Positions 1 through 7,957 of a stretch of 64,000 nt of DNA are shown here, piece by piece (positions within the stretch are counted from its first letter, which is position 1; each line of letters starts with the position of its first letter). Origin of the DNA: Lachnospiraceae bacterium (GTDB lineage Bacteria; Bacillota; Clostridia; Lachnospirales; Lachnospiraceae). The stretch spans positions 1-64,000 of the forward strand of contig JAFZRZ010000072.1 in NCBI GenBank assembly GCA_017619635.1, given 5' to 3'. The translations under genes were made by a program, and so were the position numbers. Under the pieces are notes generated by a model. The model was not told the DNA's origin. It did no database searches and was given only the letters and a program-made list of their open reading frames with translations.

Positions 1-1
1 A

Positions 2-160
2 AGTGCTGTGGAAGGATATGATTATTACGAATACGGAGAGCATGATAAATCTGATTATTATGATGAGTTTTATAAAGAGAAAATCAAGACCTTAAAAGAT
101 CCATTTGAGGAAACACAAAAACAAACTTCATTGAGAGAAAACTTCGCGAGAAACAATTAG
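2..160 (+). CDS. C-terminal end of an unrecognised protein (partial, 5' end outside window)
   Basis: The window opens inside an open frame (codons in phase with position 2) that stops with TAG at 158-160, giving 52 residues. The visible part is very polar and rich in Tyr, Asp, Glu and Lys, with a Lys/Gln-rich tail and no transmembrane segment. I do not recognise the family. Such charged tails are common at the end of mobilisation or phage proteins, but nothing seen here decides that. The gene is separated from blaI by about 200 bp. Confidence 0.45.
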   Translation, partial: SAVEGYDYYEYGEHDKSDYYDEFYKEKIKTLKDPFEETQKQTSLRENFARNN

Positions 161-216
161 AAGCAAAAAAACAGAATTGTAGCGAAAGAAATAATAAGAA
201 TAACCATATAGAAAGA

Positions 217-244
217 TAGGATATTTATTTCCGAACATATCCTA
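217..244. repeat. Inverted repeat with 8-bp perfect arms
   Basis: TAGGATAT at 217-224 is the reverse complement of ATATCCTA at 237-244, with a 12-base loop. No T-run follows, so it is not a convincing terminator. It may be a leftover regulatory dyad or half of a decayed structure between the unknown upstream gene and the real terminator at 275-300. Confidence 0.35.
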
Positions 245-274
245 CATGAATATGATGGTTTTATGCAAGATAAG

Positions 275-300
275 AGCCTGCTTCGGTGGGCTTTTTCTTG
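275..300 (+). terminator. Rho-independent terminator upstream of blaI-like gene
   Basis: AGCCTGC (275-281), a TTCG tetraloop, then GTGGGCT (286-292) form a 7-bp stem with two G-T pairs, followed by a T-rich run to about 299. It ends transcription from the left. The -35 box of the next promoter begins at 298, inside the T-run, so the two units are packed end to end. Confidence 0.8.
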
Positions 301-350
301 ACACACGTGGTTTATAGGTATAAACTAAAAGCAGTTTATAGCAATAAACC
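298..350 (+). promoter_or_regulatory. Promoter with paired BlaI/MecI-type operators
   Basis: TTGACA at 298-303 and TAAACT at 321-326 are separated by 17 bp. Two dyads cover the promoter. GTTTATAGGTATAAAC (310-325) has perfect 7-bp arms and overlaps the -10 box. GTTTATAGCAATAAAC (334-349) has 6-bp arms and lies just downstream. Their centres are 24 bp apart. BlaI/MecI/CopY dimers bind such short dyads in pairs, so autorepression of the downstream blaI-like gene is the obvious reading. Confidence 0.75.
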
Positions 351-364
351 AGAGAGGCGATCAT

Positions 365-730
365 ATGAAAAATATTGAATTAGCGGCCATTCAGGAACGT
401 TTTGCTGATGTCGTATGGGCTAACGAACCTATAGCATCAGGTGATCTTGTTAAAGTATGCGAGAAGGAACTTAACTGGAAAAAGCCAACCACATACACTG
501 TTTTGCGTAAACTATGTGAGAAGGGACTTCTTCAGAATGTAGACGGCATAGTATCTTCCTTGGTGGACAAGGATGATTTTTATTCTGCAAAGAGCGAACA
601 GATAATCGAGGAGTCCTTTGCGGGTTCGCTCCCTTCGTTTATTGCTGCATTTACTTCCAATAAGAAACTGACCAGAGATGAAGTGGAGCAGATCCAGCGA
701 ATGATAGATGCATTCAAAGAGGAGGGATGA
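365..730 (+). CDS. BlaI/MecI/CopY-family transcriptional repressor
   Basis: This 121-residue protein matches the usual length of penicillinase-repressor-type regulators. Residues about 5-70 form a winged helix with the family pattern around TYTVLRKL (recognition helix) and the turn KGLL. The C-terminal half is the helical dimerisation region, where BlaI/MecI are cleaved on induction. ATG at 365 follows an AGAGAGGCG site. The gene sits 3 bp upstream of a BlaR1/MecR1-type protease, as in the classical signalling pair, and behind a double dyad operator. Since the partner protease is broken by a frameshift, the repressor may no longer be relieved by the usual route. The ligand of the original system is unknown. 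Confidence 0.88.
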   Translation: MKNIELAAIQERFADVVWANEPIASGDLVKVCEKELNWKKPTTYTVLRKLCEKGLLQNVDGIVSSLVDKDDFYSAKSEQIIEESFAGSLPSFIAAFTSNKKLTRDEVEQIQRMIDAFKEEG

Positions 731-733
731 GTT

Positions 734-1683
734 ATGAGTACAGTATTCCTAAAGATCCTTAATCTCACTCTCAATGCTTCCTGGCTCATCGTTGCAGTGA
801 TGATCACCAGAGCATTATTGCGTAAAGCACCTAAATGGATATCCTGTCTGCTGTGGGGACTTGTGGCATTAAGGCTCATATGTCCGTTTTCGCTTGAAAG
901 TGCATTAAGCCTTTTACCGAGCGGAAAGGTTGTCCCGGAGAATATCGCAATGTCACAGACTCCGCAGATAAACTCAGGCCTTGTTATAATAGACAGTACC
1001 ATAAATCCGGTCATTGAGAAAAGCTTTACCCCACAGATCACATCAAGTGTAAATCCTATGCAGGTAGTGATCTTTGTGGCAAGCATCATTTGGATAGCCG
1101 GTGTGGCACTGATGCTTTTATATGCTCTGATCAGTTTCGTGATGCTTAAGAGAAAAGTAGCCGCATCCGTAGTTGTAGAAGACGATGTCATGATGTGCGA
1201 TGATGTGCTGTCTCCGTTCATCTTAGGTGTATTTCGACCTACCATTTATGTACCGTCAGCAATGACGGATGATACTGTTAACATGGTGATCGCTCATGAA
1301 AAAGCTCATCTTAAGAGACGTGATCACTGGTGGAAGCCGTTGGGATTTGTCCTGCTCTCGATATACTGGTTCAACCCGCTTAGCTGGCTTACATACTGCT
1401 ATGTCGGGATATAGAAGCAGCCTGTGATGAAAAGGTCATTCACGATAAGGACAGGGAATATGTTACCGCATATTCACAGGCACTCCTTGACTGCAGTATT
1501 CAAAGAAGGACTATCTCGGCCTGCCCGCTTGCATTTGGCGAGACGAGTGTTAAGGAACGGATAAAGGGAGTGCTTAATTACAAGAAGCCGGCATTCTGGG
1601 TGATAGTGTTAGCTGTCGTTGCCTGTATCGCTATTGCAGTATGCTTTTTGATGCCTCAAAGCCTGAAATGGATAAGGCTATAG
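734..1683 (+). pseudogene. Frameshifted BlaR1/MecR1-like M56 antirepressor metalloprotease
   Basis: The first frame (734-1414) encodes N-terminal membrane helices and the M56 zinc site HEKAH (an HExxH motif) followed by RRDHWW and FNPLSWL. It then stops at 1412-1414. The expected continuation LLCRDIEAACDEKV, strongly typical of M56 proteases, is present in the -1 frame from 1396, so there is a frameshift at about 1394-1397. That second frame runs through a last membrane helix and stops at 1681. It ends abruptly after CFLMPQ and joins an unrelated gene, so the sensor or extracytoplasmic tail is also gone. The gene would be the partner of the blaI-like repressor. A sequencing error could explain the shift but not the missing tail. 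Confidence 0.8.
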
Positions 1684-2204
1684 AACTGTGTAAAGTGTTT
1701 AACTGTTCACTGGATAATCTATTTGTGGATGAGATGGACAGATGCAGTGATGAATACAGTGATCTGAGGCTTGAGGAGGTTGAGGCTTTCAGATATGTGG
1801 AGCATACTGTTGTGAGCACGGATCCCGAGGCCGATGCAATTGAAAGAGTTTATAAATATGCAAAGGATAACGGTGATGAGGATCCGAAAGTGATCGGATG
1901 GGATTTTCCGAATATATCACAGGAACAGGTAAACGTTTTTAACATGCACGGATATACAGCGGCATGGATCATTCCTGAAGGTATCAACCCGCAGGGACTT
2001 AATATAAAGGAACAGCCTAAACACAAATATGTTGCCATACATATAGACAGACCTTTTGACAATCCGTTTGTGACTATCCCGGGAGCGTATAAAACACTTT
2101 TGGATTACATGAGAACAAACGGGCTTGATCGTGTGGAGAGCGGTGTGATTCCCTGTTTTGAAACAGATGGTGAGGGCATGGATGTGTATATGGCCTGTAA
2201 GTAA
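1641..2204 (+). pseudogene. 5'-truncated XRE regulator with GyrI-like effector-binding domain
   Basis: From about codon 7, residues read SKPEMDKAIELC...CSLDNLF, which is the end of an XRE/Cro HTH domain and its linker. The first helices of the HTH are missing. The rest (about 187 residues in all) is an AraC/GyrI-type effector-binding domain, with the AAWIIPEG and TIPGAYKTLLDYM segments and a C-terminal YMACK strand typical of that fold. The first ATG has no proper ribosome site and lies inside the tail of the blaR1-like gene in another frame. I read this as the right side of a deletion that fused the two genes near 1640-1665. The product, if made, could bind a ligand but not DNA. Confidence 0.7.
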
Positions 2205-2233
2205 AAGAAAAGGGTAAAACGAGGGAGAGGATC

Positions 2234-3241
2234 ATGGGTGAGAGCATGATAGATAAGAGTATAAGAGGAAATACATATATAGTTAAGGACGGTAAAGTAC
2301 TGTGTGAATACAGTAACGGGTATGCGGATATCTCAAATAAAATACCGAATACTTCTGACACAAGATTTGCCTGTGCATCAATGAGTAAAACCTTTGTTGC
2401 TGTCGGTATACTGCAGCTTATCGAGCGAGGAGAATTGAGCTTTGAAGATAAGATCGGAAACATTCTTGATACCGATATGGGAAATATAGACAAGGAAGTG
2501 ACTGTCTATCAGCTTCTCACACATACATCGGGAGTTCCCGATTATGATGACGAAACATGTGATGATGCCGAAGAACTTTGGGCTGATTATCCTAATTACA
2601 GGATAAGGAAAAACATGGATCTGTTTATGATATCAAAGGATAAGCCCATGATGTTTCCAAAGGGAGAAAGATTCCAGTATAACAATACCGGATATGTTCT
2701 TCTCGGTATGATAATAGAAAAGGTCACAGGCAAAGATTTTGATATCTATTTAAAGGAAAATGTGTTTGATGTATGTGGTATGGATTCGACCGGATACTTT
2801 GAGACCGACAGTTTACCGGACAGATGCGCTACAGGATATCTGTACGGATCTGATGATACAAACTACAGATCAAATATTTATTCAGTGGCTGCAAAAGGAA
2901 CAGGTGACGGAGGTGCATATGTGACTGTTTCTGATATCATCAGTTTCTGGAAAGGACTCCTTGAACACAGACTGCTTTCTGAAGAGATGATTGAAAAGAT
3001 GTTCTCAAAACAAAGCGGAGACGGTGATGATCCCGAGGAGGGTTATTACGGATTGGGAGTGTGGATAATAGATAATCCAGACGGAAAGGATTATGTATAT
3101 ATGCAGGGCATGGACCCCGGGGTATGTACGATCTCGGAATACAATCCTAATAACGGGATGATATCTGTCATTTTGAGTAATTATTCTGACAATGTTTGGA
3201 AAGCAATGAGAAAGATCAGAGGTGAGCATTATGCATTATAA
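2234..3241 (+). CDS. Serine hydrolase of the class C beta-lactamase/penicillin-binding fold
   Basis: This 335-residue protein has the SxxK nucleophile motif SMSK at residues 49-52 and the YxN motif YNN at 149-151, both in the expected spacing, and the LLTHTSG loop that precedes the second motif. There is no signal peptide or lipobox, so a cytoplasmic or peptidase/esterase role is as likely as beta-lactam hydrolysis. ATG 2234 follows GGGAGAGG. The gene lies just behind a broken blaI-blaR1-type cassette, but two paralogues elsewhere in the window (16.0 and 23.3 kb) have no such link, so antibiotic resistance should not be assumed. Its end overlaps the start of the next gene region, suggesting co-transcription. 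Confidence 0.8.
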   Translation: MGESMIDKSIRGNTYIVKDGKVLCEYSNGYADISNKIPNTSDTRFACASMSKTFVAVGILQLIERGELSFEDKIGNILDTDMGNIDKEVTVYQLLTHTSGVPDYDDETCDDAEELWADYPNYRIRKNMDLFMISKDKPMMFPKGERFQYNNTGYVLLGMIIEKVTGKDFDIYLKENVFDVCGMDSTGYFETDSLPDRCATGYLYGSDDTNYRSNIYSVAAKGTGDGGAYVTVSDIISFWKGLLEHRLLSEEMIEKMFSKQSGDGDDPEEGYYGLGVWIIDNPDGKDYVYMQGMDPGVCTISEYNPNNGMISVILSNYSDNVWKAMRKIRGEHYAL

Positions 3242-4958
3242 GAACTTTAAGACTGTGGTCTATATACCAGCATGGATAGCATTCAACATGACGCCCCAAA
3301 AACTTGAGTCTGATTATGAATTCATTGAAAAGTATATCGGGCTTGATAAAGTATATCTCGAGACGCACAGAGATGATATCGATGTGGATAGAGATAAGAT
3401 CATGATGATCAAGAACTTTCTTGAGGACAAGGGAGTTGTTGTATCGGGAGGCATCACTACAACTGTCTGTGATTTTGAGGGTGCGGAACAGGGAAAGAGA
3501 AGGCTCTTTAACACGTTTTGCTACACTGATCCTGCCATGAGAGAAAAGATAAAGGATATGGCAGAATATGCTGCAGGCATCTTTGATGAGGTGATTCTTG
3601 ATGACTTTTATTTCACAGACTGTTCCTGCGAAAGATGTATAAAGGAAAAAGGTGACAGGGACTGGGTGACTTTCAGAAAAGATCTCATGAATGATGTGTC
3701 AAAGAATCTCATCGTTGATCCTGCAAAAAAGATAAATCCGAAGATAAAGATGATCGTTAAGTATCCTAACTGGCGGGAGTCATATCATTTCACGGGTTAT
3801 CTTCCAGATGATCAGCAGGATATCTTTGATGCGACATATATAGGAACAGAGACAAGAAGTCCAAAATACGCCGACCAGCATCTGCCTGAATATCTCAGTT
3901 ACTCACTGGTCAGATATATGGAAAATGCATGGCCAAGAAGAAACGGTGGAGGATGGTTTGATACATATCAGTGCTGGTCTGTTGACAGATACATGGAACA
4001 GGCATATCTGACAGCATTTGCAAAGGCCAAAGAGCTGATGTTCTTCCAGTGGAGTGATCTTATTGAGAATCACTTTGTGGGAGGCATGAAGATACAGCTT
4101 AATAAGATAGATACCATGCTCGATAAAACAGGCGAACCGACAGGGGTCGCAACATACATCCCTTATGCATCAGGCGGAGAGAATCATCTCGAGATGAGAC
4201 TTGGTATGTTAGGGATACCGATAGAGGCCACACCTGTCTTCCCGTCAGATAAAAAAGTAATACTGTTTACGGAAAGTGCAGCCTGTGATGAGACAGTAGC
4301 AGAAAAGATAAAAGGTTTTGTGGAGACCGGAGGTGATGCTGTCATCACGACTGGTTTCCTTAGAAGAACAGGGGATGAGCTTAGAAAACTCGGACTTACG
4401 GAAGCATATGTCTCAGACCGAAAGATAGCCGCTACCAGATACCAGATAACGGGTGATGAAGCCGGGTATATAGACAATGTGAAGCCGATTATCTTCCCTG
4501 AGATGATCCATGGAAATAATGAATCCTGGTCTTATATAAACGGTGGTGACGGGGATTATCATACCCCACTTATCTTAATGAGTACATACGGGAGAGGCAG
4601 GATATTTACGATATCGATACCTGATAATCCGTCGGATATATACAGGATACCTGCACATGCAACAGATGTTTTGAAACGTATACTGTGCACATCAGGCTAT
4701 GTTTCTGGTAAGGATATCTCTATGTTTACCTATGATGACGGAAGTATCATTCTGTATAGATATGTCAAAGGTGATATAAGGCCGATGCATGTAAATATCT
4801 GTACGACCGCACAGGCAGGAGCACTTAGGGATGAGGTCACAGGAGAGATATATCCTGCAATGCCTTATGTTACTGTGGAAGGGTTCGAACCTCATCAGTA
4901 TATGCTTGCAGATGTAATAATCACACCGGGTGTCATCAGGAAATTCAGATGGATATAG
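3231..4958 (+). CDS. Glycosidase-like TIM-barrel protein of unknown function
   Basis: 575 residues, starting at ATG 3231 (AGAGGTG six bases upstream); a GTG at 3222 is possible but poorly placed. Residues about 10-290 read like an alpha/beta barrel with strand-end acidic residues (VILDDFYF near 125, a CxxC nearby) and aromatic patches typical of sugar-active enzymes. Residues about 300-450 resemble the amidotransferase-like trimerisation domain of GH42-type galactosidases, without obvious catalytic Cys. No signal peptide, so any glycan would be intracellular. I cannot name the family or substrate. The stop codon coincides with the start of a permease fragment in another frame, so the natural C-terminus may have been altered by a rearrangement. 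Confidence 0.6.
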   Translation: MHYKNFKTVVYIPAWIAFNMTPQKLESDYEFIEKYIGLDKVYLETHRDDIDVDRDKIMMIKNFLEDKGVVVSGGITTTVCDFEGAEQGKRRLFNTFCYTDPAMREKIKDMAEYAAGIFDEVILDDFYFTDCSCERCIKEKGDRDWVTFRKDLMNDVSKNLIVDPAKKINPKIKMIVKYPNWRESYHFTGYLPDDQQDIFDATYIGTETRSPKYADQHLPEYLSYSLVRYMENAWPRRNGGGWFDTYQCWSVDRYMEQAYLTAFAKAKELMFFQWSDLIENHFVGGMKIQLNKIDTMLDKTGEPTGVATYIPYASGGENHLEMRLGMLGIPIEATPVFPSDKKVILFTESAACDETVAEKIKGFVETGGDAVITTGFLRRTGDELRKLGLTEAYVSDRKIAATRYQITGDEAGYIDNVKPIIFPEMIHGNNESWSYINGGDGDYHTPLILMSTYGRGRIFTISIPDNPSDIYRIPAHATDVLKRILCTSGYVSGKDISMFTYDDGSIILYRYVKGDIRPMHVNICTTAQAGALRDEVTGEIYPAMPYVTVEGFEPHQYMLADVIITPGVIRKFRWI

Positions 4959-5172
4959 AGCACTTATTATCGGTATTCCGGTTTCGCTGATGCTTAGCTA
5001 TCTGATGTTCAATATGATAGAAAGCAGGGTGTTTACATTTGAACCTTATTATTTCATGTATATCATCATGATCTTTGTGGTGTTTGCTGTTGTTGGTCTG
5101 TGCATGCTCCTAAGCTCCAATAAGATCAAAAATGACAATATCATAGAAGCACTTAAGGAAGATGCGGTGTGA
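4957..5172 (+). pseudogene. C-terminal remnant of an FtsX/MacB-type ABC permease
   Basis: About 70 codons in frame from 4957 encode ALIIGIPVSLMLSY, a second helix around YIIMIFVVFAVVGL, and the tail NIIEALKEDAV. This is the standard last part of an FtsX-domain permease (final two helices plus the I-x-ALR/K-x-D end). The rest of the permease and its ATPase are absent. The frame can be extended to an ATG at 4930, but that ATG has no ribosome site and is inside the preceding gene. It is therefore a deletion scar rather than a gene. Confidence 0.72.
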
Positions 5173-5253
5173 AGCTTAAAATGTCTTCTCTACTTAACGT
5201 AGGTAGTGAAAGTTGAGTACATACTCTATAATCCGGACATGGAGGTGAAAGAT

Positions 5254-5925
5254 ATGAACCAATATGTTACAGGAGCAGTTATAAAACAACTGCGTGAAAA
5301 GAATAAGATGACACAGCTTACTCTTGCAGAAATACTCGGAGTCAGCGACAAGACCGTCTCAAAGTGGGAGACGGGAAACGGATATCCTGATATCACACTG
5401 CTTGAACCTATAGCGGATGCGTTCAGAATATCTGTCACGGAACTCATCTCGGGTGAGCAGGTACTTAATGCTAATGTATCGGCAAACATGATGAGATCAA
5501 AGTTTTATGTATGTCCTGTTTGCGGGAATGTGATACACTCGATGGGAGAAGCGGTGATACAGTGTCACGGAGTCAGATTGCAGCCGGCTGTGGCGGAAGC
5601 AACAGACGAGAATCATATGATATTCATAGAACGGATCGAGGATGAGTATTATGTGAGGATAGATCATGAGATGACCAAGTCCCACTATATATCATTTATC
5701 GCTGCTACTTCTTCTGACGGATGCCAGATACTAAAGCTTTACCCGGAAGGTAATGCGGAAGCAAGATTTAAGATAAACGGTGTGCGTAAGATCTTTTTCT
5801 ACTGCAACCGTGACGGTCTGTTTTCAATCGATGTTGTTAAGGGCATCGATGATAAAGAAAGCGGATATGATGATTCCGAAGAAAGAAGAGCACTGGAAGA
5901 GACAGCAGCGCATTTATTTGGATAA
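5254..5925 (+). CDS. XRE-family regulator fused to a superoxide-reductase-like (desulfoferrodoxin) domain
   Basis: 223 residues from ATG 5254 (GGAGGTG six bases upstream, better than the earlier in-frame GTG at about 5206). Residues 5-60 are a Cro/C1-type HTH with VSDKTVSKWE. Residues 84-107 hold CPVC plus C104-H105, resembling the small desulforedoxin-like Fe site (usual CxxC...CC). Residues 118-190 follow the neelaredoxin fold: H121, HEMTKSH (H138, H144) and YCNRDG (C184). The usual Lys of the EKH motif is Asn120 and the last iron ligand His is Asp187. I infer a redox or metal-sensing regulator rather than an enzyme. It is 16 bp upstream of larE, so the two may be co-expressed. Confidence 0.75.
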   Translation: MNQYVTGAVIKQLREKNKMTQLTLAEILGVSDKTVSKWETGNGYPDITLLEPIADAFRISVTELISGEQVLNANVSANMMRSKFYVCPVCGNVIHSMGEAVIQCHGVRLQPAVAEATDENHMIFIERIEDEYYVRIDHEMTKSHYISFIAATSSDGCQILKLYPEGNAEARFKINGVRKIFFYCNRDGLFSIDVVKGIDDKESGYDDSEERRALEETAAHLFG

Positions 5926-5941
5926 CAACAGGAGGTTATCT

Positions 5942-6784
5942 ATGGAAAAGAAGGCTTTTGAAGCACCGACTGAGGAGCTTTTGAATAAGTATGAAAAACT
6001 AAAGAGATATTTTAAAGACCTCGGGTCTGTTGCGATAGCCTTTTCCAGCGGTGTTGACTCCACATTTTTATTGTACGCGGCACATGATGTGCTTAAAGAA
6101 AAGTGTCTTGCAATAACAGCCAGATCATGCTCTTTTCCGAAACGTGAGTTTGATGAGGCGACAGATTTTTGCAAGAAGATCGGAGTAAGACACCTTGTGG
6201 TTGAATCCAATGAACTCGAGATAGAAGGATTCTCATCAAATCCACCCAACCGATGTTACCTTTGTAAAAAAGAACTGTTTGAGAAGATCTTTGAACTTGC
6301 AGGATCTGAAGGCATAGACTATGTGGCGGAGGGTTCAAACCTGGATGATAACGGGGATTACAGACCGGGACTATTGGCCATAAAAGAACTTGGTGCAAAG
6401 AGTCCTTTAAGAGAGATCGGCTTCACTAAACAGGAGATAAGGATCCTCTCTGCCTACCTTGGGCTTCCTACTGCCACAAAACCTTCCTTTGCCTGCCTTG
6501 CAAGCCGTTTTCCCTACGGAGAGATCATAAATGAGAAGAAACTCATGATGGTCGATAAGGCGGAACAGCTTTTGTTCGATCTTGGTTTTGAACAGTTCAG
6601 AGTCCGTATACACGGTGAGAATGTGGCAAGGATAGAGCTGCTCACAAAGGACTTTGACAGGATGTTGGATGAGTCTTTGCGCCTAAACATATATGAGTGT
6701 TTTAAAGAGTATGGTTTTGCATATGTTTCTCTGGATCTTAAGGGATACCGTACAGGCAGCATGAATGAGATTTTGAATGTTTGA
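5942..6784 (+). CDS. larE: ATP-dependent sacrificial sulfur transferase LarE-like
   Basis: 280 residues from ATG 5942 (GGAGG at 5931). The PP-loop pyrophosphatase motif SSGVDS lies at about 35-40. NRCYLC (C105, C108) and PSFACLASRFPYG (C185) are LarE signatures; C185 aligns with the Cys that donates its sulfur in Lactiplantibacillus LarE. LarE adds sulfur to the pyridinium dicarboxylate precursor of the nickel-pincer nucleotide cofactor of lactate racemase and relatives. No larA, larB or larC lies in the window, so partners must be elsewhere, or the protein serves another thiolation. The start is not the longer frame beginning near 5780, which is inside the preceding gene. Confidence 0.85.
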   Translation: MEKKAFEAPTEELLNKYEKLKRYFKDLGSVAIAFSSGVDSTFLLYAAHDVLKEKCLAITARSCSFPKREFDEATDFCKKIGVRHLVVESNELEIEGFSSNPPNRCYLCKKELFEKIFELAGSEGIDYVAEGSNLDDNGDYRPGLLAIKELGAKSPLREIGFTKQEIRILSAYLGLPTATKPSFACLASRFPYGEIINEKKLMMVDKAEQLLFDLGFEQFRVRIHGENVARIELLTKDFDRMLDESLRLNIYECFKEYGFAYVSLDLKGYRTGSMNEILNV

Positions 6785-6789
6785 GATTG

Positions 6790-6817
6790 ACAAGATCATT
6801 TTCTTGTAATATATTTC
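6790..6817 (+). terminator. Weak terminator-like hairpin after larE
   Basis: ACAAGA (6790-6795) pairs with TCTTGT (6802-6807) over a six-base loop and is followed by AT-rich sequence with few consecutive T residues. It is the only candidate end for the XRE-larE unit. It is weak and may only slow the polymerase. Confidence 0.35.
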
Positions 6818-7074
6818 AGTTGTGTACATCAGTGCATGTAAAAGTGTTTTTAACGAGGGTTTTTATGTTAAGCGTGGTAATGTAACCATTGCAAAGTTGA
6901 TATTGCAGTGTGATAAGGATCTAAAGATTTCTTTGGATCTGTTATTACTGTGGGTTGGCGGAGTTATCTGCCTGCCTGTTTTTGGTACGCTTAATATTGT
7001 GGAACACTAACCTGCTAAATTTTATGCAGTGACGCAGACCTCGTTACAGGTTTTATTTTTGATTGATTTTTATG

Positions 7075-7109
7075 ACCATGATATCTATGCGGATATCATG
7101 GTTTTTTTG
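7075..7109 (+). terminator. Strong hairpin-T7 terminator 15 bp before a ribosome site (possible attenuator)
   Basis: ACCATGATATC (7075-7085) and GATATCATGGT (7092-7102) form a perfect 11-bp stem with a six-base loop, followed at once by seven T residues. The next gene's GGAGG is at 7119-7123 and its ATG at 7131. No space remains for a promoter, so transcription of the next gene must read through this hairpin. Confidence 0.8.
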
Positions 7110-7130
7110 TTTGCAAAGGAGGATAAAAAT

Positions 7131-7943
7131 ATGTTGAAAGATCTGATAATAAGAGCAGAAGAACCTGCTGACTATAAGAATACCGAACTTATGGCAATGC
7201 GTAGCTTCTTTAACAAATACGGTCCGGCAGCGGATGAGCATTTCTTGATAAGGATAATAAGAGAGTCTGAGGACTATATTCCTCAGATAAGCAGGATAGC
7301 TGAATATAACGGAAAGATAGTTGGAGCCGTTTACTATACAAAAGCATGGATAGTTGACGGAGACATCAGACATGATGTTATAACTTTCGGACCACTAGCC
7401 GTAGAACCTACCATGGAAGGAAACGATATCGGAGGAGCGTTAATGCGTGAGACTATAAAGCTTGCAAAAGAAGCCGGATTTTCAGGTATCGTACTTATGG
7501 GAGAACCCAATTACTATCCGAGATTCGGGTTTGAAAGAGGAGTAAAATACGGTATCACGGATGAGATGGGAAACACATGGGATTCCCTTATGTGTCTTCC
7601 TCTTAATGATGATTTCTCTAATATAAAGGGAAAGCTGATCGAGAGTAAGGACTTTGAAAAGCTCGATGATAAAGAGAGACTTAAAGAGATCAACCGGGAG
7701 TTTCCAAAGTATCGTGTTGTAAAGGTTCAGGAAGGATTTATGCAGATATTTGAACAGCACCTTGGTGTGGTAGAGTCTGTCAAAGATGATATCTATACAG
7801 TCAGATACTGGGAGCTTTTGATCCCTGCGAAACTGTCAGAGGATATAAATGAAAAGCCGCAAAAAGGCAGTGATGTACAGTTTATATGGAATCATAAAGG
7901 CGAATCGACCATAACAAAGGTGTTTAAAAACCTTTTGGAATGA
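7131..7943 (+). CDS. GNAT-family N-acetyltransferase
   Basis: 270 residues from ATG 7131 (AAAGGAGG upstream; an earlier in-frame start at 7029 lies upstream of a terminator hairpin and is rejected). The N-terminal 150 residues match the GNAT fold: beta strand with GKIVGAVYY, then LAVEPTMEGNDIGGALM as the acetyl-CoA-binding loop (a variant of Q/RxxGxG/A), and YYPRFGF at the acceptor side, a common signature of putative YhbS-type acetyltransferases. The remaining ~100 residues are an uncharacterised extension. The substrate is unknown. It overlaps or abuts the MutS2-like gene that follows, so the two are translated from one message. Confidence 0.8.
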   Translation: MLKDLIIRAEEPADYKNTELMAMRSFFNKYGPAADEHFLIRIIRESEDYIPQISRIAEYNGKIVGAVYYTKAWIVDGDIRHDVITFGPLAVEPTMEGNDIGGALMRETIKLAKEAGFSGIVLMGEPNYYPRFGFERGVKYGITDEMGNTWDSLMCLPLNDDFSNIKGKLIESKDFEKLDDKERLKEINREFPKYRVVKVQEGFMQIFEQHLGVVESVKDDIYTVRYWELLIPAKLSEDINEKPQKGSDVQFIWNHKGESTITKVFKNLLE

Positions 7944-7957
7944 TTTGGAGAAAAGAA

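Larger units (their letters stand above)
6785..7130 (+). other. 346-bp gap with two downstream hairpins ahead of the acetyltransferase gene
   Basis: No convincing gene is seen; a 62-codon frame at 6822 has no ribosome site or family resemblance. The right third is structured. AACCTG (7009-7014) can pair with CAGGTT (7047-7052), ACCT/AGGT at 7038-7051 is followed by a T-rich run, and a strong terminator follows at 7075. The spacing suggests a 5' leader rather than inert DNA, but no known riboswitch class was recognised. Confidence 0.4.

Noticed and set aside
580..1245. Long minus-strand frame opposite the blaR1-like gene
   Set aside because: Composition is that of an antisense shadow; the + strand frame has clear M56 motifs.
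2234..3241. Calling the first beta-lactamase-fold gene an antibiotic-resistance gene because blaI/blaR1-like genes lie upstream
   Set aside because: No signal peptide, the protease partner is broken, and paralogues elsewhere have no such neighbours.
5780..5941. Longer upstream start for the larE gene
   Set aside because: The extension lies inside the preceding regulator gene; GGAGG at 5931 supports ATG 5942.
6822..7010. 62-codon open frame between larE and the acetyltransferase
   Set aside because: No ribosome site, no family resemblance, and it lies in a structured, AT-rich leader region.
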